Source of the DNA: Skeletonema tropicum
Taxonomy: Eukaryota > Bacillariophyta > Thalassiosirophyceae > Thalassiosirales > Thalassiosiraceae
NCBI GenBank assembly: GCA_037178625.1
Contig: CM074131.1
Coordinates: 4,588,001-4,652,000 of the forward strand
Length of the DNA stretch: 64,000 nucleotides
Direction of reading: 5' to 3'
Part shown: positions 34,393 through 46,145 of the stretch, piece after piece
Position numbering within the stretch: position 1 is the first letter of the stretch
How the letters are laid out: every line of letters starts with the position of its first letter
Made by a program: the position numbers and the translations under genes
Notes under the pieces: model-generated
Told to the model about the DNA's origin: nothing
Database searches by the model: none
The model's input: only the letters and a program-made list of their open reading frames with translations

Positions 34393-34642
34393 AAGTTTCG
34401 CCTGCGTTCAGGCATGCGTTGCAAGTATGTAAAGTATATCAGCGCTCATCTAAGAAGCTGTGGTAGGAGAGACGAAACTCTCCCGTGGTAGGTTCCGACT
34501 GCGACAATGTTTGGCTCTATGACCACAAAGATCAAGGCTACACTATCACGTCACGAATGATGGTCAACTATTCAAGTTGAAAAGCACTTCAGGACACGAG
34601 AGGGTGGATAAACGATAGAGTGGACCAATCATCGCCGCAACC
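34393..34642 (+). repeat. About 250-bp dispersed repeat, copy 1
   Basis: Matches 47228-47506 closely: TTTCGCCTGCGTTCAGGCAT, GTGGTAGGAGAGACGAAA, TGGTAGGTTCCGACTGCGAC, CACGTCACGAATGATGG and GATAGAGTGGACCAATCATC. A shorter related piece lies near 25905. Confidence 0.85.
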
Positions 34643-34689
34643 TTCCTCTTAGTGTAAAATATGCAGGCTTGGCAATCCGGTTCCCAGTG

Positions 34690-35078
34690 AAACAATCAGC
34701 AGGTTGCTTCAAAACGTCGCGACAGCGGTGGAACACCTGGTTGACTCGCTGGTTAATCGTCGGAAACTCTGCACGAGATCCCACAAGAAAGCGGCAGAGA
34801 TGGCAAGAATTGAATCGCAGGATGCGAAGCAGGTAGATGCTGAGTACTATCTCACCTAGTGGGGGAAGGAGAAACCAGGTGATAAGAGGAGGTTGGAACG
34901 GATCTGTGAGACTGGATGTTCGCTGACGGATGTCCCAAACCGCCTCAATGGCACGATCCTATCGGCTGAAGAGTTTCGAGACAACTTACATCTCCGGGAC
35001 AACCTTCAGCCGAAGGATATGCCAGACCTATGCGATGGATGTAGTGCAAAAATGGCGGTGGAACATGCTCTCCAATAG
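34690..35078 (+). pseudogene. Non-LTR retrotransposon C-terminal fragment
   Basis: The frame reads LVNRRKLCTRSHKKAAEMAR, a stop near 34858, then SLTDVPNRLNGTILSAEEFR and DLCDGCSAKMAVEHAL. The second part matches the segment after the reverse transcriptase in some non-LTR elements, where a P-x-x-LNGT-x-LS-x-x-EFRDNLRLRY block precedes a CxxC...H zinc-binding site (here C-D-G-C...EHAL). It is truncated right after the zinc-site histidine and has an internal stop. The retrotransposon assignment is from memory of such elements. Confidence 0.5.
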
Positions 35079-35081
35079 GGG

Positions 35082-35698
35082 GATTTTGGGGGTGGAAATT
35101 TGATGCTTGGACACAAAAGCAATTTTTGACCCCAGATTCCCACCTCGGAATCCGAGGTGGGCATCCTACGTGGGAAAGTAGGAATCCTAACCTCATCTTG
35201 GACACCCTAATGCAAGGCGGGCGGCCTCACACCAATTTCGCACCTCATTTTCCCACCTTATTTTTTGTACCTCTAAACTAAATTACCATAACATAAGATA
35301 CTGATCTTACGTACAGATTTAACTAGCAGCAGCGTGTCAATTTATGTCATTTTTTTTGCTTGCAATAGCATCGAAGAAGTCACCATCATAACCATTAATA
35401 GCTTCTGCACCTTTCGGTATCACAGTGCCCAAATTTACGAATCTATTCTATACGTTATATTCAACTTCCGGTTTGATTTGTGCCCGGGTGTATTGAATAC
35501 TCAAGACAAGATAGTACGTTCCTAAACACAACAACGCGCTGCATACCCACCAACTTTTTTCGGCACCAAGAGCAATGGAGACAATCGACGCCAAGGCTTG
35601 TCCACAAGACAGCCCCGAATTATTATTAGCAGGTCTACTATAATATCTATCCCAGAATTCATTGTTATCCCATTGGTACCGCATTTGGGATCGTCCGG
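35082..35698. other. Intergenic, no gene seen
   Basis: GGTGG/CCACC-rich sequence to about 35270 (GATTCCCACCTCGGAATCCG includes a short inverted repeat), then AT-rich unique sequence. No RNA gene or element recognised. Confidence 0.4.
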
Positions 35699-37137
35699 AT
35701 GACTACCCCGCATCAGAAGTACGTCGACTTACAAACGAGGATGAGTTATGAGTTGCATAAAATCGATCAATTGAACAAAATGTCATTACAAAACTTCGTG
35801 GGTATAGAACACGACCACTGGATATGGTTATTGAAAAGCTGTAAGTTGGTGAAAGAAAACACGGATGGTGATATCAGTTTTACTACTGAGGATAAATGGA
35901 AAGACTTTCTCCATGAATACGACATTGACGCAGAGGTCGAATCAGCTAATTGTTTAAGAACAAGTAAGCGGAGGTACATTCGTCTTGGACCTAAGACTGA
36001 TAACTGGCATGCAAACGCACCACTTCAAGCGAAGAAGGAAAAATTCAGTCCACCTCGTTGCCCTAACATTGGTGTGATTGGGCGGAGGCTGAATAAAGAT
36101 TTGCAATTTAGGATTGAGGAAGAACGAAATGACGAAGAAGATGATTGGGGTGACACCGGTAGCAACGACACCGATGTTGATATCAGCGATGATGCCAACA
36201 GCAACGAATGCGCTGATGAATGCACTGACGAATATGTTGCCGAATGTGCTGACACCGGCGAAGCTGCTAAGCCATGTACATCAGCGCACCACCCGTTTCC
36301 ACTCCTTCAATGTTATGGATTGGCAGATCGCAGCACACCAAAGAGAAGAATGTGGTTGAGTATTTCCAACTCCGACAGAATAAACCTACAACTGCAGTTG
36401 CAGTACGTTCACACAAGTCAGATGATGCATTCGAGTCATACCACCGAAGAAATCCGTTCCTGCAGAATGTAGTAGGTTGTCTTGACGAAGATGTAAAAGT
36501 AGGAGCCCTTCGGTTGTCGGGATATCTAGCAAAGCATCATAAGGATGAGTTTATTGATGCTGCAGTCACTGGTGTGTTAAATGCAACTGAGAGTGAAGCT
36601 CTCTTTACTGAAGCTGGTTTGGTTGATGAACAATGGAATACTATAATGAGACACCTTCGACAAATATTTGATGCAAAGATTGCCTGCTCCTTACTGGATA
36701 TGAAGCGCAAAAGCTATGAAGGATATACAATGCCTCGGGTAAAAGTTATCTACCATCGAGCTGGACAGAAAGATGAAGAGAAGATTACGGCAGAATATCA
36801 AGACATCAAAGCTGAGTTCAAGAAGGTGGTCGAGACGCTCTCGCGAGTTCATCTATTGAAAAAACAATAATGATACACAAAGCGTCACTACGCAGAAGAT
36901 CATGGACTAGAAGCAATCGAGAATCACGCTGACTTGTGTCTGTGCCTTGAGGAATGGGTAGAACAGTTCCATCAGACTGAAAGGAAGAAAGTTGAGGAGA
37001 AATGCAAATATGAAAAAGACCCAATAAAGCACGCCGAGACTGCTGCAAAGAAGAGAGCTGGTTTGATCAACCCAGACGTCATGGCACAATGTAGAAAGAC
37101 AAAGAAGCCACGAGGACCGTACAAAAAAGATGATTAA
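35699..37137 (+). pseudogene. Unrecognised gene broken by a frameshift and two adjacent stops
   Basis: Three segments read as one protein. Residues from the ATG at 35699 (LQNFVGIEHDHWIWLLKSC, an acidic Asp-rich region) are in one frame to about 36290. A second frame continues KNVVEYFQLRQNKPTTAVAV, then GALRLSGYLAKHHKDEF, to RVHLLKKQ. The same frame resumes after TAATGA at 36868-36873 as YTKRHYAEDHGLEAIENHAD, then CLEEWVEQFHQTERKKVEEK, and ends basic (KKPRGPYKKDD). Composition stays coding throughout, so this looks like one ~475-residue protein with a recent break, or a gene with unrecognised introns. No family recognised. Confidence 0.5.
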
Positions 37138-40100
37138 GTGTTCACTCAATTTTGAGTGACATCGAGGTTGTGCGAAGTGCTGAAAATGTAGGGATTGGTA
37201 GAATATGGTGTGCGGCAACTGTTCCTGGTATTGTTTTTGTTCGATGTTATGCATTGGATGTCCTGTGGAGTTCAGTACTCTCTCTACGGAGCGAGTCTTC
37301 ATGGTCTACATAATTTTTTATGCAGAGATTGAGCGGGGAAATAGGGGGCAAGCGGGGGGAAGAAAAAACTTAGCATGTAAAATTATCTATGTACAGTCCA
37401 GATAGCCCACAAAAGGGGGATGGTAGGAAAATTTTTTTTAACTAGTGGCGAAATTGGTGTGGCCTCGTTGATGTTACGAGGGATTTTGGCTCCTTGTACA
37501 AGCAAGCCTTTACTCCTGGTGATGTTAGAATGCGATGCAACAACTGGGTAAACACTTAGCTGATAACTGGGAGCGTCAGCGTAGCCAGATGGTATTCTAT
37601 GTGCGAGTACGCATGTCCCTTGCCCTAGTCCGGGCAAACTCACTCCTGCTCCTGCTCCTGCTCAGAGGTGGTAGGGACAGGCACCACCGCATCCGGCCAC
37701 TCAAGAATGGGCCGGGGATGTCCAACTGGCACACCTGGAGAGGGACTGTCACTTTCACCTGTCGAGAGGCAGTTGAGGGAGGGAGGGAGGGGAACATGTC
37801 AACACCTAGGACAACACAAGAGGAGTGACGGACTTGCTACTACTGAACTACGAGATAGGCTGCACTCCTCTTATTACCTAAACATGGGCAAGTTCAGATC
37901 CAGCTTCCCGAGAAATAGTTCCTGATACCATGCTGTGAACTAATCATTTGTTTAGTTGAGTTCAGGTTGTAGTATCGTGGTGGATTTTTGTGCTAGGATG
38001 AATAATGGTTGAGTTCAATGTCAAGGTTGTAGTGGTGGTGGTAGTGGTGGGAGTTTTGTAGGGGGTCTTGTGGGACCAAATGGAGGAAATAAAGGAGAAG
38101 GAGCGCAAGAAAGTAGAGGGGTTGATGCAATACTTAGAAGTTACAACGGAAATGTGACAGAAATCACATTTTGGCCGGTACGGAGGTCTCTCAAAGCTAG
38201 TGCTAGTGATTCGTTAGGTGGCGCCATTTGTGGCCAAGTACTCTGTCACATTGTCGGGTACGGCGCTAGTTAAATTTGCTAGCAGCAGCGGGTATCGTAC
38301 GAGGGCTTGATTTGTCATTCTCGGAGTAATTTTGAGCCGCCCGTAGCATCACGTCAAAAGCACAAGACCATCACCATGGTCAAAGCAGCATCGTCGACAA
38401 GTAGCAATGAGAAGGAGGAACAAGCAGCTGCCTGTTAGAGCGCGGCGGCCAGCCGCATCTTAGCAACAATCCAAGTTCAAAAAGACATCGCCGCCGGTCG
38501 GTGATGTGGCGGCGGGCAGCGGTGGCGGCAGCAGCTTCGGTGTGGACGAAGGCACCGTCGATTTCGATGCAGGCGAGTTGAAATTCACTGTCTACAATAA
38601 ATCAACAATGAAAGAAAAAGGGAAGCATAACAGCTTTCCGGGTATGGTCGCGCATGCGCGACCATTTTTGCCACCTAGCTTCCTACGTAGTTAATAAAAT
38701 AGCAACAACTCACTTTTAGATGACGTTCAGTGCAGTTATGAAAAGCCAAGAAGCAGCTCTTTCCATCGGTGTAGTTGACCGATAACGAAGCTCGACTATT
38801 TCGGCGGTTACAATGCAGGAAAGGCAGTGGGTCGATATTTTTGTGTGTCAAAAATCATCAAAAAAATAGCCGCCGGCCGCCGGCCGCCGACCGCCGACCA
38901 TGGCAGTTCTGGTGTTACTATGTCGCTTGCAACCCATTACATGCAGCATACCTCATATCCAACGAAAGCTCATGACATACCAAAACGAATGGTGTGTGTA
39001 GCGTTGCATGAAATGGACGATATCACCGTCGGTACACCCCCTATATGTAGGCGGTATTTTTCCCCATCACCGCATCGTCGGCCCTACACATAAGATAGAT
39101 ATGGGACGATTAAACCGAATCTCCGACCGAACCAAGGCACCATACCTCGCGCATATATTATTAGAAGTGATATGTGTAGTCCGATCGGTTCGTAATAGCG
39201 TTTTATTGGCATAGAAGTGGCTATAGGAAGTGAGGCGGGTGCGTCGGGCGACGAAAAATATCGACCAAGTGTGTAGTAGATAAGAGCATGGTATAAACGA
39301 TGAATTCATGAACCCAGCGACAACAATCGACTAACAGCTACCATTACTATTGATCCGTGGCGTTGGATTCATTAATATAGGCCATTGCTGTCAACAGGAG
39401 AGCATGGTAGGAAGCAGATCGGCCACCATGGTTCGTAGGGAGAAGGTGTTTTTTTTGCTAGATAATACTACGTACAATGGTAAAAGGGGCTAGGAAGATT
39501 GTTGGCGCAAAAAACGACTTACCCGGAAAGCTGTTAAGCTTCCTAATTTATGGATTTCATGATAGTCGTCTATGGAAAAATATGGTGATGTGTGCGTGTT
39601 TGAGTTCAAGGCTCTCAAATGGATGCTCGAGCAAGGAATGTGAAGTGTGCAGTTAGAAACCAGCAATACTTGTAGCAGCCCGATGCTGCTGCACGCTTTT
39701 GGACTGAATATTATAGACTCGGTCGGCATGGAAGCAAGACCTGCTATACAATTCACTCGGTGTGAACGAAAGCAAGATAATGAAACTCGACAGAAATATT
39801 CGAGAAGAAAGTTGTTTAGGACTGTATGGAGCGTCTATGTGATAAAGGAATTCATTACGATGTTGCGATGGACGAGATAAGAGAGTTTTATGGATATGAA
39901 ACGAAATCAACGAAGATAATTGATGCCATGCTAAAAGATAGGCAATGATACAATGTAGAGGGCGGGATTCATCCCAATCTCTGCCGACATAAGTCTATAT
40001 TAACAGTATATAATGTTTTTATTGGAGCAAATGCTTTGTTGCTTTCATTTTGGCGTGCCCGTAATATTGAGCTTCTGCCTGGCTGCTCACCCACCAAGCC

Positions 40101-40332
40101 CCCTAGTGGAAACCTACCTTGTGAGACTCCCATCTCAAATCTGTCATAAACCCATCCCTGCCGCGCGCCGCGCGCGCGCCTCTTTTTTTTTTCGTCCACC
40201 ACCATCAGGGCACATAAAAGAATGCCGACACCATAATACACTACCTAAACATAAATTTAGACGGCCCCACTGCAGGAACTCACTCTCCAATAGCCTTTCT
40301 ATGAATTAGTGCCCTTGATTCTTTTTCGACCG
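37138..40332. other. Gene-poor stretch
   Basis: No convincing gene. Holds a G-rich GTGGTGGTAGTGG tract (38030-38050), a 22-bp perfect palindrome (38644-38665), GCCGGCCGCC repeats (38868-38895) and an alternating CG run (40161-40178). Frames here are short and show no family motif; 38506-38691 reads as a Gly/Ser-rich frame of unknown meaning. Confidence 0.4.
38644..38665. repeat. 22-bp perfect palindrome
   Basis: ATGGTCGCGCATGCGCGACC followed by AT is identical to its reverse complement. It lies near the end of a short open frame. A binding site or a chance GC palindrome cannot be separated here. Confidence 0.9.
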
Positions 40333-41215
40333 ACGTCGCCGCTACATATCATGGCACCAAAGTAGAGGTGTCGGAAAATGGCATGTTGACATCGGTGTGA
40401 TGATGCACTTCCGTCATGGTCTTCAGGTGAATAGTAGGAGGTGTGCCGCCACTGAACTGGTTTTCAGACGCCAACTTTATACTATTAGGCGGTTATCTAT
40501 CCCTTTGATAGCGTGCCTGGGTGTTTTATGAAGCATGCAGCGGCATGGTGAATATAGGTGGTGGAAATGGATATTTTCCACAAAAACATCAAAAAGGAGA
40601 ATGCATATATCTGACAGAGAATGAAATGAAATGGTGCCAAAAGTCGGTGAGGTGATGACTATAATATAACAATCAACGTGGTTGGTGTAGATATCTCTAT
40701 TTCATTGCGGCTACAACAATATTAGACTAGTGGTGGTATAGCATTTTTTGGGGGGAAATGAGGAGCCCAATGCCGTCACATCTCCGTCACATACACGAGT
40801 ATTTGAAGTGATATTCAGCGTATTCACCCTGCAAGTTGGGGACCCTTTCACCACACAACACCAATAGCTATCTGTTGTGAGCGATATAGAGTGGATTCAG
40901 GTTATTATATGACTGCTAACAACACCATTCCTGCCGGATGGCATCAAAACAACAGCGGATGATTCAGTCTACTACTTCATTATCAAGTGCAATTGGCATG
41001 AAATTCATAAAACTGGTAATAAATATGAATTATCATAATATATAGATGGAGCTTGTAATGCAGCATGGCTATTATATCACCGAATTCTATTAAATAGAGT
41101 AAATTGTGATGTTGCCCGGCATGTGCAGATTTTATGCCTGCGTAGGTTAGAGCCGCATACCATCACAGCGGCTTTGAATCGGATGTCGCCGCTTACATCA
41201 TCGAAATGAGCATAA
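40333..41215 (-). repeat. About 870-bp dispersed repeat, copy 2 (inverted)
   Basis: Reverse-complement partner of 26425-27297. Its left-hand end (in repeat orientation) lies 65 bases from the Mutator-like element at 41281, so this locus has collected several insertions. Confidence 0.7.
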
Positions 41216-41280
41216 AAATTTGGGCTTGAGAGCATGCTGTATATTTTGATCTTGTGGTTGCTGGTCCGATAGTACCATGG

Positions 41281-41690
41281 AGGACGGGTGACATCAGTTG
41301 CCCAGAGGGCATGGCACCCGGGTGCTTTTTTCAGATTTTGCTCCGGCAGGCGGTCACTAACAAGCGCTAGTTGTGACCGGAAATATGGCACCTGGGTACT
41401 TTTTTTCAAAGCCTCCGGCGGCGGGATTTGGTACCAGGGTGGAGTATTAGATTTCCAGCTAGGTAGGGATGTAGTACCATTATGTTGCTGATCATCGTGT
41501 GTGTTGCCCGGAGCGGAGCGGAGAAATGGCACCCGGGTACCAAAGCAAAATCACGATCGGCGGGCGGCATTTCATGTTTGGCACCCGGGTGCCGTTCAAA
41601 AAGGTGCTTCGGCGGTCAAAAAAGGTACGAGGGTTATGTCAGAATTCCTACGTAGAAGTTCTACGGATGTCACCCGTCCTGTACCATGGT
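41281..41690. mobile_element. Mutator-like MITE with 9-bp target duplication
   Basis: Perfect 15-bp terminal inverted repeats AGGACGGGTGACATC (41281-41295) and GATGTCACCCGTCCT (41676-41690) are bracketed by identical 9-bp direct repeats GTACCATGG at 41272-41280 and 41691-41699. A 9-bp duplication is typical of MULE transposons. The 410-bp interior has no transposase and contains several TGGCACCCGGGTGC-like units. Confidence 0.8.
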
Positions 41691-41699
41691 TTGCCGTCG

Positions 41700-43151
41700 G
41701 ATTCGTCATGCAGTGAGGACACGATTGTTGCATGGTACCATGCATGGCCAGCTTATCATGCAGCAACCGTGACCTACCTGCCTTCAACCATGCAACTTTG
41801 AAAAGTACAAGTACGCAGTATTACTAGTAAATAACGGACGACGGACAGGACCATGACAGCCTTCCCAGTCATGCAGCAACTGAAACCATGCAACTCAGAA
41901 ACCATGCAACAATCGTGAGATGTTTTTTTGTGGTGTGTGATGCGTGATGCGTGATGGCCGAGCACCGCCGCCGGCCGATGTCGATACTACTGAAATGGCA
42001 CCCCCAATATCTCAGGGAATGGTCGGAATATCACCATGGCACGTTGCAGAGGCGTTCTAAACTCACTGAATGGAAACTTATTGGTCGTTGAACCTAAGAA
42101 TCGGCCTATTATTGACGAAGTTACGGCCGGAAGTCAAAATGAGGTATGAATGAGGTATGCGGCAGGGATGGGTTAAAAACGATCTTCTACTGCTACAGGT
42201 CCAAAGAATCTATGAGTAGTAAGCATATTAACGCAGCTAGGTAGTAACTTCAATTCATTAGAGCTAAGTAGACACGAGATGACGGATACAAGAATAGCAT
42301 ACTTGGCTGAGTCAATCTCAATCCCCTGACATGTTTCTTCAAAGTGAGATGTGCAGTTCTCCTTCTTTGCCTCTCTACTTATTCTGTAAATTGAGTTCTT
42401 AGCAATAGATACACGACCATCAACAAGAATCCCCCGCTATGCGTCAACAGACGTGGCTGAACCAACCCCAACCCCAATCCTTGCCTTGCTTTCCCCTTCT
42501 CGTTCTTGCCCCTGCCTCACAGAGCAATTGAACTTTCCTAGAGTTGAGGTCTTTCGATAGAGTAGGTACGCACGACGACCGTCTGATTTGAATATCTCCC
42601 CCCTTCAAACTTTTTGAGTTATCTTACCCTTCAAGCTTTGACTTTGATTTACTGTTCTCGTAATCGCCCCTTACTTGAACTTACGTAGCGTAGTTGAGGT
42701 CCTTGCGCGGCTGGCAGCCCGACCGCGTCTGAGAAACTGCATGCAACATCTGACATCTTGCTGGCTGTTACTGGATCAAGATGCGGCAAGATGCTGACGT
42801 ACTCATGCTGACATCTTTTGATCTCTTGGATCTTGGCACGACGGTTCGTTCACGGCGACGTTATGTCTCACGATGTGACACGATGTGACACGCTAACTAA
42901 GATTGAACTTGCTGATTAAGTGTCTTTATATGTGTCGTAATACTATAATGTGACAATGACAAAAGACGTGAAACGGAGGGTGAACCGTTGTGTTGGATTT
43001 GGATTTGGATCCATCTGTTGCTTGCTGTGGTGTTCTCAAATTGTTGCTTGCTACTGTGGTGTTCTCAAATTCATCAAAACAAAATCCAACAGCCATCCCA
43101 TAAAACAAAATCATTCTACTTAAGTAGTTGATTGCCAAGAAGAACAAGAAC
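41700..43151. other. Intergenic stretch upstream of the subtilase
   Basis: No gene seen. Contains CATGCAACAATCGTGA / ACGATTGTTGCATGG-type inverted repeats around 41722-41920 and a CACGATGTGACACGATGTGA tandem near 42870. The last ~100 bases contain two copies of TTGCTTGCT(A)-GTGGTGTTCTCAAATT just before the subtilase start. Confidence 0.4.
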
Positions 43152-44548
43152 ATGAAGATCTCTCCCATCGCCCTCACTCTTGCTGCAGCAGCAGCACCCA
43201 CTGTCCTCGCCTTCGGACCTGGCCTAGCGAGGACTCATCGCTCTCGCTCATCTGCTCTCAGCGTTGCCACTCCAACAGGCGTCAGCATTGGAGCGCAGCC
43301 TCTCATCATGGCTGTTGACAACAAGGAAGACGCGATTGTGAGACCCAAAGTCATCAGGAAGCCGGCGAGCGCTGAGCAGGTGGACGTCGATGACGAGGCT
43401 TTCTTTGACAACCTCCCTCTTGGTGTCGTAATGACTGGCGCCAATAAGCTTCGCGCCGCTGGCCTGACCGGCAAAGGTGTAAAAGTGGCTGTCATTGATA
43501 GTGGAGTCGACGCTGATCATACCGGCTTTCATGGCCAAGTGAAGGAGCAAATTTGGCATCGCTATGGCACTCCTCTATCTGAGGATGACCATGGTACTCA
43601 TGTAGCAGGCACTATCCACATGATGGCACCTGAGGCAGAGCTCTACGACTTTCGTGTGTTTGGTGCGAAAGGAAATGGGATAGATACCAGTATTGCAAGA
43701 TCAATCTACCAGGCTGTGGACGATGGATGTGATGTCATCAACATGTCTCTTGGAGGTCCAGTTGCAAGCTGGGAAATCGGACAAGCTGTCAAATATGCTT
43801 ACAAGAACAACGTTCATATGATTGTCGCAGCTGGAAACGAAGGAGATGACAATATTCTCACAAACGAACGGAGGTAAGAAGTTGACAAGATTGAAGCAAC
43901 ATGATTTATTTGTCCTTCATTTCTTCACATTCTCATTTCTAATTCTAACACTTTTCCTTTGCATGCCCTTTTTTGCTCCCATGAATAGCTGGCCTGCGAT
44001 GAGGAAAGAGGTCTTCAGCATCGCAGCAGTAGGCAAGTACGAGGGGCTTCCAGTTGCATGGTTTTCCAACAGCAATGCTCAAGTCGACTATTCAGGTATC
44101 GGGCAGGACGTCCACAGCTTTAAGCCAGGCGGAGGACTTCAACAAATGAGTGGTAAGTCTTTCCAGAAATCTTATGTTAGATACTGTTTGTATGAATTTT
44201 GAATATCTGGTGATAAGTATATATAGAGTAAAAGCAATCAATGCATCAGCATCACCTGCCACATTATCTCACAATCATCAATGATCCCCTCTCTTTTCTT
44301 CAGGAACTTCCATGGCCACTCCCCACGTTTGTGGATTGGTTGCGGCTCTAATGACCAAGGATGGAAAGTACAGCGACAAAATCACAAATGATAAAAGCCT
44401 CCGTAACTTGCTCAATAAAAATTTTGTGAGAGATATTGGTGTGAAAGGAGCTGACAAAGAGACTGGGCTTGGATTCCTTACTTTTCTTGACGAGTCTGAA
44501 GATGATTGGTTTTTGGGCTCTGACCTCAACCCTAAGTTAGCCCCCTAA
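43152..44548 (+). CDS. Subtilisin-like (S8) serine protease, likely plastid-targeted, three exons
   Basis: Exons 43152-43873, 43989-44152 and 44304-44548 join in frame (GT-AG introns of 115 and 151 bases) to give 376 residues. The catalytic triad is visible: Asp116 in VAVIDSG, His147 in DDHGTHVAGT, Ser298 in SGTSMATPH, created exactly at the second splice junction. Oxyanion Asn229 lies in VAAGNEG. The N-terminus is a hydrophobic signal peptide ending VLAFGPG, with Phe at the predicted +1 as in diatom plastid (ASAFAP-type) signals, followed by an Arg/Ser-rich stretch. Plastid location is therefore inferred. The usual I9 prodomain is short or absent. The intron split supports expression of an intact gene. 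Confidence 0.9.
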
Positions 44549-44650
44549 TCGGTGCAAAAGGACCTGACAATGAGACTGGGCTTGGGCTTGGATTCCTTAC
44601 GTCTGAATGGTTTGGGGGCCCCAACCCTAAGTTCCTCTTCATATGATGCT
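44549..44650 (+). pseudogene. Tandem duplicate of the subtilase 3' coding end
   Basis: Directly after the stop, IGAKGPDNETGLGLGFLT and WFGGPNPK repeat the last coding segment (IGVKGADKETGLGFLT ... DWFLGSDLNPK). About 100 bases are duplicated with deletions. This sequence is either 3' UTR or a relic of tandem duplication. Confidence 0.75.
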
Positions 44651-44737
44651 TCCAAAGCTAAATGTAGTTAAAATGCTTTTTTAGTACCTGTGGCTCCTAT
44701 TGACATAAGCTTACACACTCAGTACCCACTTGTCCGC

Positions 44738-45400
44738 TCAAACGGACCGATGCTCGTCAAGCATCGAGGTTTGATTCAAATAGAATATCGATGTTGAGAG
44801 TAAGGCTTGAACGCGACTTTTTAGGACCAGCAGAAAGGTCGAGAGTCGAGAACGTAAAATTTGGAGGGTAGACGGCTTGATGAATGGAGCGAAGTCAAAG
44901 TTATATTTCATGGTATCAGAGCAAAAGATAAGTAGCTGATATGAAGGTAATGAATGGCAAACTTTGTACGATAGCTTGAGGCTGACGTGTCTCAGAAAAC
45001 CATGACGTGGACATTTTTCGGATGGTTCGCACTCCATGCGCGATGAAAATGAGAGTGGCACGCGATGGAATTTGGTGGAAGTGGAGGTGGGTTTGGTGGT
45101 AGGTAGGTAGATAGGTGGGATTGGGTTGTTAGCAGAGGATGGATGATTCCTGTGCCAGAAAGATGGATCAGGTGGTAGTGGTGATGCATCTAGGATGATT
45201 GGGATGATTTGTTCAAATAGTTGGTGTTGAATTTGGTCAGATAAAAGTTGTGATGCAAGGGAAGATTTAAGTACGGTTGAAATTTGATGCATGTTTAGGC
45301 AGGATATTTTTGTAGCGCAAACCGATTTGTTTGTAAAAAAGCATGCCTTGTTGCCGTAGATATTGCCGATGTTGAATGTATTGTGGGAGACGTTTGTCAT
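44738..45400 (-). CDS. Unrecognised 220-codon frame
   Basis: ATG start, no recognised domain. The first ~75 residues (NTFNIGNIYGNKACFFTN, LNMHQISTVLKSSLASQLLS) look protein-like; the rest is Pro/Ser/His-rich and less convincing. It could be the start of a retroelement capsid-type protein or a chance frame. No homologue recognised. Confidence 0.25.
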   Translation of the reverse strand: MTNVSHNTFNIGNIYGNKACFFTNKSVCATKISCLNMHQISTVLKSSLASQLLSDQIQHQLFEQIIPIILDASPLPPDPSFWHRNHPSSANNPIPPIYLPTTKPTSTSTKFHRVPLSFSSRMECEPSEKCPRHGFLRHVSLKLSYKVCHSLPSYQLLIFCSDTMKYNFDFAPFIKPSTLQILRSRLSTFLLVLKSRVQALLSTSIFYLNQTSMLDEHRSV

Positions 45401-46062
45401 AGAGGGCTAAAATTGTGGTGTGGATGTAAAGGGTGGAAGCTGATGGTGTGGTTGCGCCTGTTGGTTGGTGGTAAAGTGTTGAAGTTGTAGGTCCTGCTGG
45501 GTGGTCGGGGTGACCGAAGCTTTCCCCCCCCAGGAGGCCTACTTATCAGGAGGGGCTTTGCGCCTTCTTCCCTTCCGGGCATAACGACGCTGAATTAGGC
45601 GTACACGTGTGGCGTCTCATCAACATCATGGTTGCGGCATGGATTGAACGAGGTGGGTTGGTGGTGATCGGTACTCACTTGTGTCGCGAAAAATCAGAGA
45701 ACTGAATGACGTCAGTTCACTGTCATGACAGTACCTGACACTCTGATGTCTGATCTGACTGTGCTGGAAGTACTTAGGAAGAAGACGGGAAGAAACAGAG
45801 CCGAAGTGCCAAAGAACAAAATAAAGTTGTCAGTGGCCGAAGAGCGTGATGGATGAACCCATCAATTTCCCTGAGGACCATGAAGGCCTTCGACATCTGC
45901 TCTATTATTCTTTAGATACAAGAGGGACTATTGCATTAACCCAATGATCACAATCGTTGCCTTTTTCTTTGGAGGGAGAGAGGTGAAGTAAAGTGTGCGG
46001 AGAGTTCCATTCAGCTGGCCGCATCAGAGGCAAATTTACAGAGGCAAATTTATATAGTTAAT
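45401..46062. other. Intergenic region upstream of LRR gene 4
   Basis: No gene. GTTGGTGGTGATCGGTACTC then ACTTGTGTCGCGAAAAATC occurs at about 45658-45696, roughly 450 bases before LRR gene 4. From 45855 onward the sequence is the promoter block shared with LRR genes 2 and 3. Confidence 0.6.
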
Positions 46063-46088
46063 ATCGGCCACCATCAAAGCGTGCCGAA
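46063..46088 (+). promoter_or_regulatory. LRR-family proximal promoter element, gene 4
   Basis: ATCGGCCACCATCAAAGCGT followed by GCCGAA ends 58 bases before the ATG of LRR gene 4; the extra ACC is a local triplet expansion. Confidence 0.6.
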
Positions 46089-46145
46089 TTGTTCCTAATC
46101 TATCTTAGAGGGAATTCACATATAATATCTTGCATTTGTTCCATC

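Noticed and set aside
41077..41532. 151-codon minus frame
   Set aside because: Runs across the junction between the 870-bp repeat and the MULE-type MITE, so it is a chance fusion.
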